From assembly GCA_046759185.1 (NCBI GenBank), contig JBHIBO010000004.1, positions 12,289-76,288 of the forward strand: a stretch of DNA of 64,000 bases, given 5' to 3'. The stretch's first letter is position 1. Each line of letters opens with the position of its first letter. The notes beneath the pieces are model-generated. The model was not told where the DNA came from. It was given only the letters and a program-made list of their open reading frames with translations, and did no database searches. This DNA is from JAJISK01 sp046759185 (lineage in GTDB: Archaea > Thermoplasmatota > Thermoplasmata > RBG-16-68-12 > JAJISG01). This document shows, piece by piece, positions 53,416 to 62,060 of the stretch. The position numbers and the translations under genes are program-made.

Positions 53416-53435
53416 CATTATAGGGGTAATGCTAC
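53416..53435 (+). repeat. Dispersed palindrome copy G
   Basis: CATTA-TAGGGG-TAATG-CTAC, almost exactly the consensus. Confidence 0.75.
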
Positions 53436-53470
53436 AGGACGAGTAGAGACGTGGCTCCTCTCGTTCCGGG

Positions 53471-53908
53471 TTACGAAGGAGTGAGGATGACGGTTCCTTC
53501 GATGTAGACCACCCCGAAGGCCAGCCAGTACGTGAAGTTGCCTTGGATGGTGCGGTAGTAAACAGCCTGTGCCCCTTCCGCGGTGATGTCTGCCACCACG
53601 ATGGTATCGGGCCTGAATCGGAAGCCGAACTCGTTCTCGAAGCTCTCGATTTCACCTCCGACCCACCTGGCTTCTCCTGTCCCGTGCATCTCTCCCAGAG
53701 CGTCCCTGGCCTCCTGCCGGCTTGGGTCCACCCGAATTTCCATCCGGTCTCCCCCGGGGTCCTCCACGAGGAAACCTTCGCGGGGCGTGGAAGAGTCCAG
53801 GAAGTAGTACCACGAGAGTGCGATGACCACGGAGGCGACAGTCAGGAGCGCGACGATCCAGAGAACGCGTCTCGTCCTCCTCACCGAGATTCTCCGACCT
53901 TCCGGCAT
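53471..53908 (-). CDS. Single-anchor exported protein
   Basis: The 145-residue protein has an N-terminal membrane helix (about 15-36) preceded by Arg-rich residues, then an outside beta domain with EARWVGGEIESFENEFGFRF and RPDTIVVADITAEG, which recalls BP74-type secreted domains. Function unknown. Bracketed by copies G and H. Confidence 0.65.
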   Translation of the reverse strand: MPEGRRISVRRTRRVLWIVALLTVASVVIALSWYYFLDSSTPREGFLVEDPGGDRMEIRVDPSRQEARDALGEMHGTGEARWVGGEIESFENEFGFRFRPDTIVVADITAEGAQAVYYRTIQGNFTYWLAFGVVYIEGTVILTPS

Positions 53909-54067
53909 CGCTGACCTTCAATGGTTCCCAAGAGACATCAACCCGCTCTTCGGGTTGACCTAGGGGTCAACACGAGGGTGTACGCACTTCTTGCCGGTCT
54001 GGGCGAGTCTGCTCCTAGCGACGGGGACATACGCGCGGGAATGCTGAGACTCGAGACGTCCGTGAAG

Positions 54068-54087
54068 CGTTATGGGGGTAGTGTTGC
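54068..54087 (+). repeat. Dispersed palindrome copy H
   Basis: CGTTA-TGGGGG-TAGTG-TTGC, with weaker tail, 73 bases before the Lrp-type regulator gene. Confidence 0.5.
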
Positions 54088-54160
54088 ACGTGCCCCGAAG
54101 TCGCCTTGTTGAGGGGTCGCGGGGCGGCTAACCTTTTGTCTCCACACCCGTTTCCGGGAC

Positions 54161-55099
54161 GTGGACGCGCTCGACATCCGGCTTCTTCGCACCATGGGGA
54201 TCCAGCCGTTCGTCTATGGCGCCCGGGGCCCCGATGCGCTCAAACCATCTCGAATCGCCGATAGCTTGAACGTTTCCGTCAAGACGGCGAAGGCCCGGCT
54301 AGCGCGCCTCGAGGAGGAGGGAGTGATTGCCGGGTACCAGATCTACCCGAACCTGCATCATTTGGGTGTCTACTGGAGATCCTACTTCTTCCGCGTGCCC
54401 TCCGAGAAGAAGAAAGGACTCAGCCCGGTCCTTGTGGCGGTGGAGGGCCTGGTTCATGTCTTCGACTTCTTCGGTCCCGACCTGTGTATCGACCTTTGCT
54501 ACCGAGACGAGCCCGAACTCGCGCGGCGCCTCCTCTTGGTTTCGGAACTCTTGGGCGCGACCCAGGCCTTTGATTGGTACGACAACCGGATGCCCCCGGT
54601 TACCGGAACGTTGTCGACCCTCGACTGGCGCATTGTGAAGGCCCTTCGGCTGCGTGCTCGAACCTCACTCAAGGACCTCTCCCGGGACATCGGGGTGACC
54701 GACAGGACGATTCGCCGACGCCTCGATCGCATGGTCAAGGGGGGAGGGATCGATGTCGTCCCTCTCGTCGACCCGACCCGCATGAAGGACACCGTGCCGG
54801 CGGCCTTCCTCTTCCGTCTCGACGAAGACCAGGCCCAGACGGCGGTCCGTGAGATAGAACACGTGTTTGACGAGGCCTATCTCTCCGCATGGGTCCCTCC
54901 CTCTCCCGAAATGGGCCACCTCATCACCCTTCTGGTCGCGCGGCGAATGGTGGATCTCGACGAAATGCGCCGCCGGGCAGGAACCTTGCCTGGCGTCGAG
55001 TCCGTCGAAGCGTTCATTCCCGCGGATGTGTGGCACAACGAGGACTGGATCGACGAGGCCATCGATCGACAGACCGGTCAGTCCAAGTCTGCCTCCTAG
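54161..55099 (+). CDS. Lrp/AsnC-type tandem regulator
   Basis: The 312-residue protein has two DNA-binding units: a winged helix at about 20-65 (SRIADSLNVSVKTAKARLAR) and a second at about 150-200 (TSLKDLSRDIGVTDRTIRRR), each followed by a beta-rich region. The tandem form is seen in archaeal Lrp-like regulators. It starts at GTG with a TATA-like AACCTTTTG about 30 bases upstream. Targets unknown; the neighbouring SnoaL/ICMT/methyltransferase genes are candidates. Confidence 0.8.
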   Translation: MDALDIRLLRTMGIQPFVYGARGPDALKPSRIADSLNVSVKTAKARLARLEEEGVIAGYQIYPNLHHLGVYWRSYFFRVPSEKKKGLSPVLVAVEGLVHVFDFFGPDLCIDLCYRDEPELARRLLLVSELLGATQAFDWYDNRMPPVTGTLSTLDWRIVKALRLRARTSLKDLSRDIGVTDRTIRRRLDRMVKGGGIDVVPLVDPTRMKDTVPAAFLFRLDEDQAQTAVREIEHVFDEAYLSAWVPPSPEMGHLITLLVARRMVDLDEMRRRAGTLPGVESVEAFIPADVWHNEDWIDEAIDRQTGQSKSAS

Positions 55100-55242
55100 C
55101 GTACCCCATGTCCCGTGTCCATATCCGTAAGTCGATCGATCGAATTCGGACCGGGAGGACCTCGCGTCGTCTGAATTCGCCGCTCGGGCGAGCACCAAGC
55201 ACTTGACACCCCTCCCTGCTCGAAGGCGTGGTGAGAAACCTC

Positions 55243-55674
55243 ATGTCGGCAGAAGAGCTGAACAAGACGTTGGTGCGCGAGTTTCTGGAGGAGGCGTGGA
55301 ACAAGGGGAACTTGATGTTCGTCGATGAGCACTTTGCGGACGACTTCGTCCCCCATTTTCTACCGCCCAATCTACCGGCCAATCGAGAGGGCTTCAAGCA
55401 ACACATCTCGATGTGGCAGACCGCATTCCCGGACTTCCGTGGCCGGGCCGAAGACGTGATCGCGGAGGGGGACCGGGTTGTACTCCGGTGGGATTTCCAA
55501 GGGACGAACAAGGGCGAGTTCATGGGCATCCCGGCGACCGGGAAGGAGGGCCGAGTGACCGGCATCTCGGCATTCCGGTTGGCAGACGGGAAGGTCTGTG
55601 AAGCCTGGGCCGAGTCAGATTCACTCGGACTGCTGGTGCAGCTCGGCCTGGCGAAGCCACCGTGGGAGCGTTAG
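55243..55674 (+). CDS. SnoaL-like ester cyclase family protein
   Basis: The 143-residue protein has LVREFLEEAWNKGNLMFVDE, HISMWQTAFPDFRGRAEDVI and GKVCEAWAESDSLGLLVQLG, the SnoaL/ester cyclase pattern. Start ATG 55243 is preceded by GGTGAG; GTG 55228 is an alternative. Third intact member of this fold on the + strand. Confidence 0.82.
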   Translation: MSAEELNKTLVREFLEEAWNKGNLMFVDEHFADDFVPHFLPPNLPANREGFKQHISMWQTAFPDFRGRAEDVIAEGDRVVLRWDFQGTNKGEFMGIPATGKEGRVTGISAFRLADGKVCEAWAESDSLGLLVQLGLAKPPWER

Positions 55675-55785
55675 TCTGAGAAGGCATCGCCCGGCCTTGA
55701 TGCTATTGACGGGTTCGTGCAACGACTGGCGGCCGTTACTAGAATAGCGAGCGAAGATCTGGGACACAGCAGGACGGTTTCGCGC

Positions 55786-56412
55786 ATGCTCGATGCCTTC
55801 ACGGTCCGAATGGTAGCGGTGGGTTTGACGGTCGGACTCGGGGCCTTCTTGGTCGCGACGTTCCGCTGGGAAAGGCGAGGGCTGGCCCTCAAACACCGAG
55901 CGAGGACCCCCGTGCCACGGGCCATGGGGCTCACCTGGAGCCTCTTCCAGGGGGTATTCCTCTTCTATCCCGTCCTCATGGTCGTGTGGCCGGAGATCGC
56001 CTACGGGACCATTCTCCACTTCACCTTCCCCTTTGACACGGCCGTCCAAGTTCTCGGCATCGTCATCTGGGTGGCGGGTGTGGGCCTCCTTCTCTGGTGT
56101 TCGCGACTCCTGGGTCCCATCATGATGACCGATGGGGTGGTGGAGGGCCACGAGCTGATGAAGCGAGGTCCCTACGCGGTCATCCGCCATCCGACCTACG
56201 TCGGCCACGTGCTGATGGGTCTCGGAGTGGCCGCGATCTTCCTGAGCTACCTGCTCGTCGTAATGGCGCTCCTCACCATCGTGTTCGCGCAGGTCCAGGC
56301 ACGGGGAGAGGAGCGGTTGCTAGCCTCACCGGACGGGTTCGGAGAGGCTTATCGAGCCTATATGGAGGAAACCGGTCGCTTCCTGCCCAGGATGCGGTTT
56401 CGAGGACAGTAG
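55786..56412 (+). CDS. Isoprenylcysteine methyltransferase-like membrane protein
   Basis: The 208-residue protein has four to five helices and the ICMT/PEMT end: GPYAVIRHPTYVGHVLMGLG followed by an EERLLASPDGFGEAYRAYME segment that binds S-adenosylmethionine near the membrane. Archaeal relatives methylate lipids or small thiols. Start 55786 (MLDAFTVRMVAVG) chosen as the last start before the first helix; the frame is open to 55717. Confidence 0.75.
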   Translation: MLDAFTVRMVAVGLTVGLGAFLVATFRWERRGLALKHRARTPVPRAMGLTWSLFQGVFLFYPVLMVVWPEIAYGTILHFTFPFDTAVQVLGIVIWVAGVGLLLWCSRLLGPIMMTDGVVEGHELMKRGPYAVIRHPTYVGHVLMGLGVAAIFLSYLLVVMALLTIVFAQVQARGEERLLASPDGFGEAYRAYMEETGRFLPRMRFRGQ

Positions 56413-56472
56413 GTCTGAACGAAGCTGTTTATACCGCAGAAGCGGGTTGAATCGGGGCAAGGGGTATCCGCA

Positions 56473-57159
56473 GTGGACAGAGCCGAGTGGCTGGCCGAGC
56501 GGCGGGCCACGGTGGAGCAGGACTACACCCGGGATGCCCCCACGTATGACGAGGGGTACGACCCGAGGACGCAGCTCCATCGTCAGTTCGTTAGCCGACT
56601 TATCGAGACATGCCCGGACGGGGGAACCATCCTCGATGCAGCCTGCGGCACCGGTCCGTATATGCGCATGATCCTCGACGCCGAGTGCGAGGTGGTTGGC
56701 GTCGACCAGTCTGCCGGGATGGCGGAGCGCGCTCGGACGAAACACCCGGGGGTCCGAGTCGAGGTGATGGGTCTCCAGGAGATCGCCTTTGAGGGAGCGT
56801 TTGAGGGTGCAATGTGTATTGACGCGATGGAGCACGTGCCCCCTGAGGAGTGGCCCAAGGTGCTGGCAAACCTTCGAACGGCTCTCAAGGCGGGCGGTCA
56901 CCTTTACCTGACGGTCGAAGAGCTGGGCGATCGGGGGGAGCTCGATCGGATCTTCGCGGAGGCCACTGCGGCGGGCCTACCCACCGTCCATGGCGAAGAC
57001 GTGGGCGATGGAACCGGCGGATACCACTACTACCCGGATCGAGAGCAGATCCGTCGGTGGCTAGCGAATGCCGGCTTCTCTCTCGTCGAAGAGGCGGACG
57101 AACGGATCGATAAGTGGGGCTACTACCACCTGTTGGTCCGGACTCCGGGCGATCGCTAG
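56473..57159 (+). CDS. Class I SAM-dependent methyltransferase
   Basis: The 228-residue protein has ILDAACGTGPYMRMILDAEC as motif I, VVGVDQSAGMAERART, CIDAMEHVPPEEWPKVLANL and HLYLTVEELG. Starts at GTG; TATA-like GTTTATACC lies 45 bases upstream. Acceptor unknown; it follows the ICMT-like gene and precedes a START-like gene. Confidence 0.85.
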   Translation: MDRAEWLAERRATVEQDYTRDAPTYDEGYDPRTQLHRQFVSRLIETCPDGGTILDAACGTGPYMRMILDAECEVVGVDQSAGMAERARTKHPGVRVEVMGLQEIAFEGAFEGAMCIDAMEHVPPEEWPKVLANLRTALKAGGHLYLTVEELGDRGELDRIFAEATAAGLPTVHGEDVGDGTGGYHYYPDREQIRRWLANAGFSLVEEADERIDKWGYYHLLVRTPGDR

Positions 57160-57283
57160 CTTGTCCGCCCTGCCATTTTGGCGCCTGAGTGCGAGGCGCT
57201 CTGGGACTCATCCACCTCACGGTCAAGGACGAATTGTCAGCTGAGGTAGCTCCCTGGGATTCCCACTTCGGGACCCCCAAAGG

Positions 57284-57291
57284 GCTTTACC
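57284..57291 (+). promoter_or_regulatory. TATA-like box of START-like gene
   Basis: GCTTTACC about 25 bases before the ATG at 57313. Confidence 0.4.
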
Positions 57292-57312
57292 CGATGACGT
57301 TTCGAATACCAC

Positions 57313-57738
57313 ATGCAACTCAGCCTAGGCAAGTTCATCGACAGGCCACCCGCAGACGTGTTCCGTTTCACCGCGGTGAACCACGTCCAGAATCACCCCC
57401 GCTGGGATCCGGACATGGAACTCGAGCAGCTGACCGAGGGCCCAATCGGTGTGGGGACGGTAATACGCCGACGCCACGACCACTACGGCGATCCGATCGA
57501 GGGCAGCATGGAGGTCGTGGAATACGAACCCGATCAGGCGATGAGCACGGTGATCCACGACGGTCCCATCGAGATCCGTAGCCGGATGTTAGTCGAGCCA
57601 GAGGCGAAGGGCGGAACGCGCCTTACCCTCGAAATCGAGATTCCCGGCAGAACGGAACCGCTCGATCCCACCCTCGTTGAGCGTTCCCTCAGCAACATGA
57701 AGACCTTGATCGAGGCAGAGGTCCCACGAACATCCTGA
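57313..57738 (+). CDS. SRPBCC/START-like polyketide cyclase family protein
   Basis: The 141-residue protein has the helix-grip pattern: LGKFIDRPPADVFRFTAVNH, GPIGVGTVIRRRHDHYG and a long final helix after LDPTLVERSLSNMKTLIEAE. Binds hydrophobic ligands. TATA-like box 25 bases upstream. Function unknown. Confidence 0.8.
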   Translation: MQLSLGKFIDRPPADVFRFTAVNHVQNHPRWDPDMELEQLTEGPIGVGTVIRRRHDHYGDPIEGSMEVVEYEPDQAMSTVIHDGPIEIRSRMLVEPEAKGGTRLTLEIEIPGRTEPLDPTLVERSLSNMKTLIEAEVPRTS

Positions 57739-57775
57739 GAATCCGCCATCGAATCGACGCCTAGGCGCGAGGTAG

Positions 57776-57795
57776 CATTACGACGGGAGTGCTAC
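57776..57795 (+). repeat. Dispersed palindrome copy I
   Basis: CATTA-CGACGG-GAGTG-CTAC with GTAG also in front, so the dyad GTAGCA/TGCTAC is perfect. It lies between two converging genes, where a promoter is unlikely. Confidence 0.7.
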
Positions 57796-57856
57796 CCCGT
57801 AGAGGGGAGCTTGGAGCTTTGCTCTGGGAGTGCCAGGTTGGCGAGACCCGATACGC

Positions 57857-59137
57857 TCACGCCTGAGGACTGAAGAACCAACTTCGTTCCTGAGGTTCAC
57901 CAAGGATCGTGAACTCGTCCCTCGAACCGGCATGGAAAGCGTAGTAGCCCAGTTCGTATGCGTCATCCTCTTTGACCACACCGATGAAGGCCGTGTCCTC
58001 CGTCTGAAGGTCGCCGTTCGCGTCTAAGGGCTTGTGCCCCGTGGCACCGAAGTAAGTCTCAGCCACCTGGGGGATCACCGTGCTGAGGATGTCGCTCTCA
58101 CCGCTCCCGGCTGCGAGGAGTGCTCGGGCCGCAATCATGACGGAGTCGTAGAGGTAGACGTGCTCGTAGCTTGGGTAATGCCCAAGTCTCGACCTGGATT
58201 CCTCCATCAGACGGACGGTCAGGTCGTTTACGATGGGCCGTTGCTCAGGCGCCCACAGGTCAACCGTAAGGGCAAAGTCCCTCAGGTCCTCAGCCATGCC
58301 AAACATCGTCACCCGCTCGATCAGACTCGGGTACATCGCCGCGGTGAGCCAACGGATTCCCGAGAGTGTCGGACTCCTCCTCGCCTCGTCGAGTATGCTG
58401 TAATCCTCATTCTCCCAGGCGACAAGATAGGCCAGAGTGTGCTCCTCCCCCTGGACCAGCGTCTCTAGCTCCTTGACCTCGGATGAGTAGTTCCTGTAGA
58501 AAGTGTGAGAGGGCTCGAAGGGGATCTTGTAAGTGGGCAGGTCCTTCTCCTGGAAGGCCTCTGTGACGGTCTCCGCATAGGCGTTGCCCCAATCCTCGTC
58601 CCTGTGGATGACGACAACCTGCGTGAAGTTCATGCTGAGGGCGAGCTCCGCCCCGATTCGGGCGCGGTAGTTCTCTGGAGTTGAGAGCCTGAAAACGCTG
58701 TCGGGTATGGAGAGATGGCTTGCGGTGGAGGCGGGGCTGATCACCGGGATTCCCAAGCCACTCACGTAGGCGAGAGCTGCTTCGACTTCGAACGATGTCG
58801 GAAGACCGACGACGATCTGACTCCCCGCCGCCACGACGTTCTCGACGGCCGCTAGCGCCCCCTCTCCTGTCGATCTGCTGTCGGCGAAGGGGAAGAGGAA
58901 CTTCGCATCAGAGCCGGTCTCGTTCAGCATCTCCTGGACGTCTCTCTTCGCAGCGTCGATGATGGGCTGACCATCCCCCGCCCACCAGTCCAACCTCCCG
59001 CTCATCGGGTAGACAATTCCGACGGTATACTCGGGCCTCTCACTATACAAGGTGCTGAGCAAGTAGCCTACGCCAAGTCCTGAGAGGAATGTCGAGGCTG
59101 CAATTATTATAGTCAGATATCGGCGCACGACCTGCAT
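57857..59137 (-). CDS. ABC-type branched-chain amino acid/urea-like substrate-binding protein
   Basis: The 426-residue protein has a membrane anchor (about 8-28), then the periplasmic-binding type 1 fold: YTVGIVYPMSGRLDWWAGDG, IVVGLPTSFEVEAALAYVSG, VISPASTASHLS and VVVIHRDEDWGNAYAETVT. Such proteins deliver amino acids or urea-like molecules to an ABC transporter, but no permease or ATPase is nearby, so it may be an orphan sensor or scavenged gene. Start 59137. Confidence 0.85.
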   Translation of the reverse strand: MQVVRRYLTIIIAASTFLSGLGVGYLLSTLYSERPEYTVGIVYPMSGRLDWWAGDGQPIIDAAKRDVQEMLNETGSDAKFLFPFADSRSTGEGALAAVENVVAAGSQIVVGLPTSFEVEAALAYVSGLGIPVISPASTASHLSIPDSVFRLSTPENYRARIGAELALSMNFTQVVVIHRDEDWGNAYAETVTEAFQEKDLPTYKIPFEPSHTFYRNYSSEVKELETLVQGEEHTLAYLVAWENEDYSILDEARRSPTLSGIRWLTAAMYPSLIERVTMFGMAEDLRDFALTVDLWAPEQRPIVNDLTVRLMEESRSRLGHYPSYEHVYLYDSVMIAARALLAAGSGESDILSTVIPQVAETYFGATGHKPLDANGDLQTEDTAFIGVVKEDDAYELGYYAFHAGSRDEFTILGEPQERSWFFSPQA

Positions 59138-59237
59138 TCTCGCTTACCTTCGATCGACTCAAGGATGAACAACCCCGTATAATCTACCTCGTCTGAGGAA
59201 CGTCGCCGGTCAGCGCCGAGCTGGACGACGTAGGTAG

Positions 59238-59257
59238 CATTCTAGGCAGAATGCTAC
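59238..59257 (+). repeat. Dispersed palindrome copy J
   Basis: CATTC-TAGGCA-GAATG-CTAC with GTAG in front: the perfect dyad reaches GTAGCATTCT/AGAATGCTAC. The best palindrome of the set. Confidence 0.8.
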
Positions 59258-59270
59258 CCGGCCTGAGACG

Positions 59271-59990
59271 CTATCCGAAACGCTCCCGGGTCCAACTGAC
59301 ATAATCGAAATCGAATTCACGGAGTAGGGAGGCGGAAGATTCAGGGAAGGGCCTGTAGACCAGAAAGTCCCCGGAATCCCGATGATGAGACTGGGCCGAT
59401 GCGCCTGTCTGAGATCCTCGGCCGCCACTGCCTTGCATCCATTGGTAGTACTTCGTGCCGTGGTCGTCTTGGAACACCCTTAGCCAAGAGACCTGAATCT
59501 CCAGCGCCTGGAGCGTCCCCCTCACCGTGGGGTCGGGTAGCCTGAAAGCCTCGCGAACGCTGACGGACGCGAAATCGGATCCCCTCGACTCCGCCTCGTA
59601 CACCAGGAGCGGCGTGAGTGGTCTGTGCGTCCAGTAGGAAAAGTCACCGCCAATGTGGTACTTAGCGACTAAGCGCAACAGGACGACGGAGCCAAGATGG
59701 TCCAGGCCGAGATAGAAGATGCCACTATCCCCAGATAAGTAGGTGCACTCTAGGGTTAACCCAAACCTCGCCCGAGGACTAAAGAAGACCCCCGAGGCCT
59801 CCCATGCCGCGCTGAGCGACTTCGCATAAGAGGCGTTGTAGCCATCAATTATGCCAGAGGTACCAACGACGACCGGGACATCCAACATGCTTCCTAGTTG
59901 CAGGCCGTCTACGTTGACCACCCCCGCCAATGCAATGCCACTGGCCAGGAGGCCGGCCGCCAGTAGTAGGATCCACTTCTGCCAGACCGT
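59271..59990 (-). CDS. Exported protein of unknown function, start codon unclear
   Basis: The frame reads through a clear signal peptide (VWQKWILLLAAGLLASGIAL) but there is no ATG, GTG or TTG upstream of it: the only in-frame start, TTG at 59930, would remove the signal. An ACG at 59990 sits exactly where a leaderless start would be, 25 bases after a TATA-like CTTAGAAG (- strand, 60011-60018). Either ACG is used or the ATG mutated. The 220-residue mature protein is beta-rich with no family match. Confidence 0.5.
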   Translation of the reverse strand, partial: TVWQKWILLLAAGLLASGIALAGVVNVDGLQLGSMLDVPVVVGTSGIIDGYNASYAKSLSAAWEASGVFFSPRARFGLTLECTYLSGDSGIFYLGLDHLGSVVLLRLVAKYHIGGDFSYWTHRPLTPLLVYEAESRGSDFASVSVREAFRLPDPTVRGTLQALEIQVSWLRVFQDDHGTKYYQWMQGSGGRGSQTGASAQSHHRDSGDFLVYRPFPESSASLLREFDFDYVSWTRERFG

Positions 59991-60096
59991 AGCCTGGAAT
60001 CGAGGTCAGACTTCTAAGTCCTTGTGCTGCAGTCGTGCTTGGGAGATGAAGTGATCGAACTCCGACTGCGCTATAGGGACACCCCCAAGAGAGAGA

Positions 60097-60116
60097 CGTT
60101 ATAGGGCTAATGCTGC
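60097..60116 (+). repeat. Dispersed palindrome copy K
   Basis: CGTTA-TAGGGC-TAATG-CTGC; 70 bases before the amidohydrolase. Confidence 0.6.
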
Positions 60117-60155
60117 CTTGACGACCCCCAGTCAGACGGGCCTCCCTTCGCGCAT

Positions 60156-60163
60156 GCTTAAGC
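60156..60163 (+). promoter_or_regulatory. TATA-like box of amidohydrolase gene
   Basis: GCTTAAGC about 27 bases before the ATG at 60186. Confidence 0.45.
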
Positions 60164-60185
60164 TGAGTGAAACATCGGAGGCCCC

Positions 60186-61385
60186 ATGTCGCCATCTCCG
60201 CCCACTCTCTATCGAGATGCCGCCCTCGCCGACGGGACTGGACCGGCCCTTCGAAGGGGAATGAGCATCTTGGTGAGTGATCGCCGCGTCATCTGGGTCC
60301 GTCCGACGACCGATGAGGGCGACCTGCCACCAGACGTCCATGTGATTGACGCGGGAGGCTCGACGGTCGTACCGGGGATGGTCGATGCCCACAGCCACGT
60401 CACCTTACCTGGAGGCTCTCACTGGATTGACCGCATACTCGACTCTGCCGAGGAGCTGCTCGATGTGGCCGAATACAACGGTGACCTCCTAGGACGGGCG
60501 GGAGTCCGCTGGGCCCGGGATGTGGGATCGCCACAGGCCGAGGATCCGCAGGATGGGCGTCGACGGGCGCTCGCGCTTCGCGTCCGCAAGCAGTGGTCCA
60601 AGAACTCTTCCCGCCCGAGGTTGAGGGTGGCCGGCACTTGGCTCGCCCACAGTGGCATCCTCCCCCCAGGCATCGCGCTCGAGGCGAACGACGGCCCTCA
60701 CCTCCTCGAGGCCGCGAGGGCGCAGCTGGAAGACGGTACCGACTTCTTGAAGCTGTATCTCGACGGTCCGACCCCGGAGGAGACCCCATGGCGCACCGAG
60801 GATGTGCGGGCTGTGGCAGAGATGGCCCACGCGCGCGAGGCAAAGGTCACTGCCCACTCCGGAAACCTCGCTGGGGCACGCGTGGCCATTGACGCGGGGT
60901 TGGACTCCATCGAGCACGGGTTCGAGCTCGACGAAGAGGCAGCCACGGCGATGGCGCGCCAGGGGATGTTCCTCGTCAGCACCCTGGCGATATTTCGTTC
61001 GTGGTCGTCCTTCGCCCAGACCACGACGCTGCCGAGGTTCGTCGACGAGGAAGGAAAGAAGAAGGCCTCGAGACGTCGCGAGAGGGCGATTGAGTCCGTA
61101 CAACGCGCGCTCAAGGCCGGGGTCTCCATCGCCGCGGGGACAGACTTCGGCGGCGGGTCCCTTCGTGCGAACCACCTCGCATGGGAGGTCGAGGCGCTCG
61201 TTGAAGCTGGCCTCGAGCCGTGGGAGGCGCTTGCCTCGGCGACCGTCCGAGGCGGGGAACTGCTAGGGGAGCCGGAGGCCGGCAGGATCCGGGAAGGGGG
61301 TCCAGCGGACTTCTTCCTCGTACATGGGGATCCGCTCACGGACCCCACGGCCCTATGGAGGGTCTGGCGATCGGCTTGGCTTTAG
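60186..61385 (+). CDS. Amidohydrolase, imidazolonepropionase-like
   Basis: The 399-residue protein has metal ligands in VVPGMVDAHSHVTLPGG (HxH), then TAHSGN, DSIEHGFELDE and the catalytic Asp in AAGTDFGGGSLRANHLAWE, and the composite end RIREGGPADFFLVHGDPL. Typical of the imidazolonepropionase/prolidase-type amidohydrolases that open cyclic amides. No histidine-degradation partner is nearby; the substrate is open. Confidence 0.88.
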   Translation: MSPSPPTLYRDAALADGTGPALRRGMSILVSDRRVIWVRPTTDEGDLPPDVHVIDAGGSTVVPGMVDAHSHVTLPGGSHWIDRILDSAEELLDVAEYNGDLLGRAGVRWARDVGSPQAEDPQDGRRRALALRVRKQWSKNSSRPRLRVAGTWLAHSGILPPGIALEANDGPHLLEAARAQLEDGTDFLKLYLDGPTPEETPWRTEDVRAVAEMAHAREAKVTAHSGNLAGARVAIDAGLDSIEHGFELDEEAATAMARQGMFLVSTLAIFRSWSSFAQTTTLPRFVDEEGKKKASRRRERAIESVQRALKAGVSIAAGTDFGGGSLRANHLAWEVEALVEAGLEPWEALASATVRGGELLGEPEAGRIREGGPADFFLVHGDPLTDPTALWRVWRSAWL

Positions 61386-61418
61386 AACATACATGGAGGA
61401 CTGAGTAAGTCCATGTTC

Positions 61419-61850
61419 TCAGGAGTCTCGCTTCGCCTTGAGGTACTCACTATATTTCTCGGGATCACGCATTTTCTGAATCTCCTCGGCAGTTCTTGTT
61501 CCGAAGTAGAAGGCGAAGACAACGCCCACGAGCGTGGTGAAGCTTCCGACAACGGTCTTAGCGAGTTCGGTGTCTGCAGGGGTGAAGCCCGTAAACGTCA
61601 GTAGACCTAGCAGAGGGAAGTAGACCGCCAGAGCAGAGACGGTAAGGGCCTTTCTGATTTCCCCATTCTCCAATTTGCTGGATCCGGATAGGGCATGAAA
61701 GACCATGAGCGTTCCGAGCAAGGTCACGATTCCCACACCGCCGAGGGACCAACCGATGTGAAGCAGGCCTAGGGTCCCAGCCCACACCATTGCGAGGTCG
61801 CTACCCGTAATGATCAGCACGAGCACATAGACGAACCACTTGGTCGGCAA
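61419..61850 (-). CDS. Membrane protein, four helices
   Basis: The 143-residue protein has helices at about 5-25, 32-50, 70-90 and 98-117 and a charged tail (EEIQKMRDPEKYSEYLKAKR). Starts at TTG 61850. No family recognised. Confidence 0.65.
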   Translation of the reverse strand: MPTKWFVYVLVLIITGSDLAMVWAGTLGLLHIGWSLGGVGIVTLLGTLMVFHALSGSSKLENGEIRKALTVSALAVYFPLLGLLTFTGFTPADTELAKTVVGSFTTLVGVVFAFYFGTRTAEEIQKMRDPEKYSEYLKAKRDS

Positions 61851-61999
61851 AGCAAACCTCTCCGTGCAGGGGCGCGAACGATTGGCTGGCCATTATACTT
61901 CCGCCGCCCGCCCAGCTCGCTTTCCTTACTGGATGATGTCTTGCCAGACCGAAGGCGGCGTCACGGGGAGCCCGATAACCACCGCCGGCCCGCGCGTGA

Positions 62000-62019
62000 C
62001 ACTAGAGAGCTAACGCTAC
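62000..62019 (+). repeat. Dispersed palindrome copy L
   Basis: CACTA-GAGAGC-TAACG-CTAC. Confidence 0.5.
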
Positions 62020-62060
62020 CTCTCTGAGTCTGTCCACAATGTTACGACCTCGAATGGCGG

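Noticed and set aside
55697..55720. GCATC...GATGC near 55690 as another element copy
   Set aside because: The spacer is ten bases and the sequence does not match the conserved GGG core or CTAC tail.
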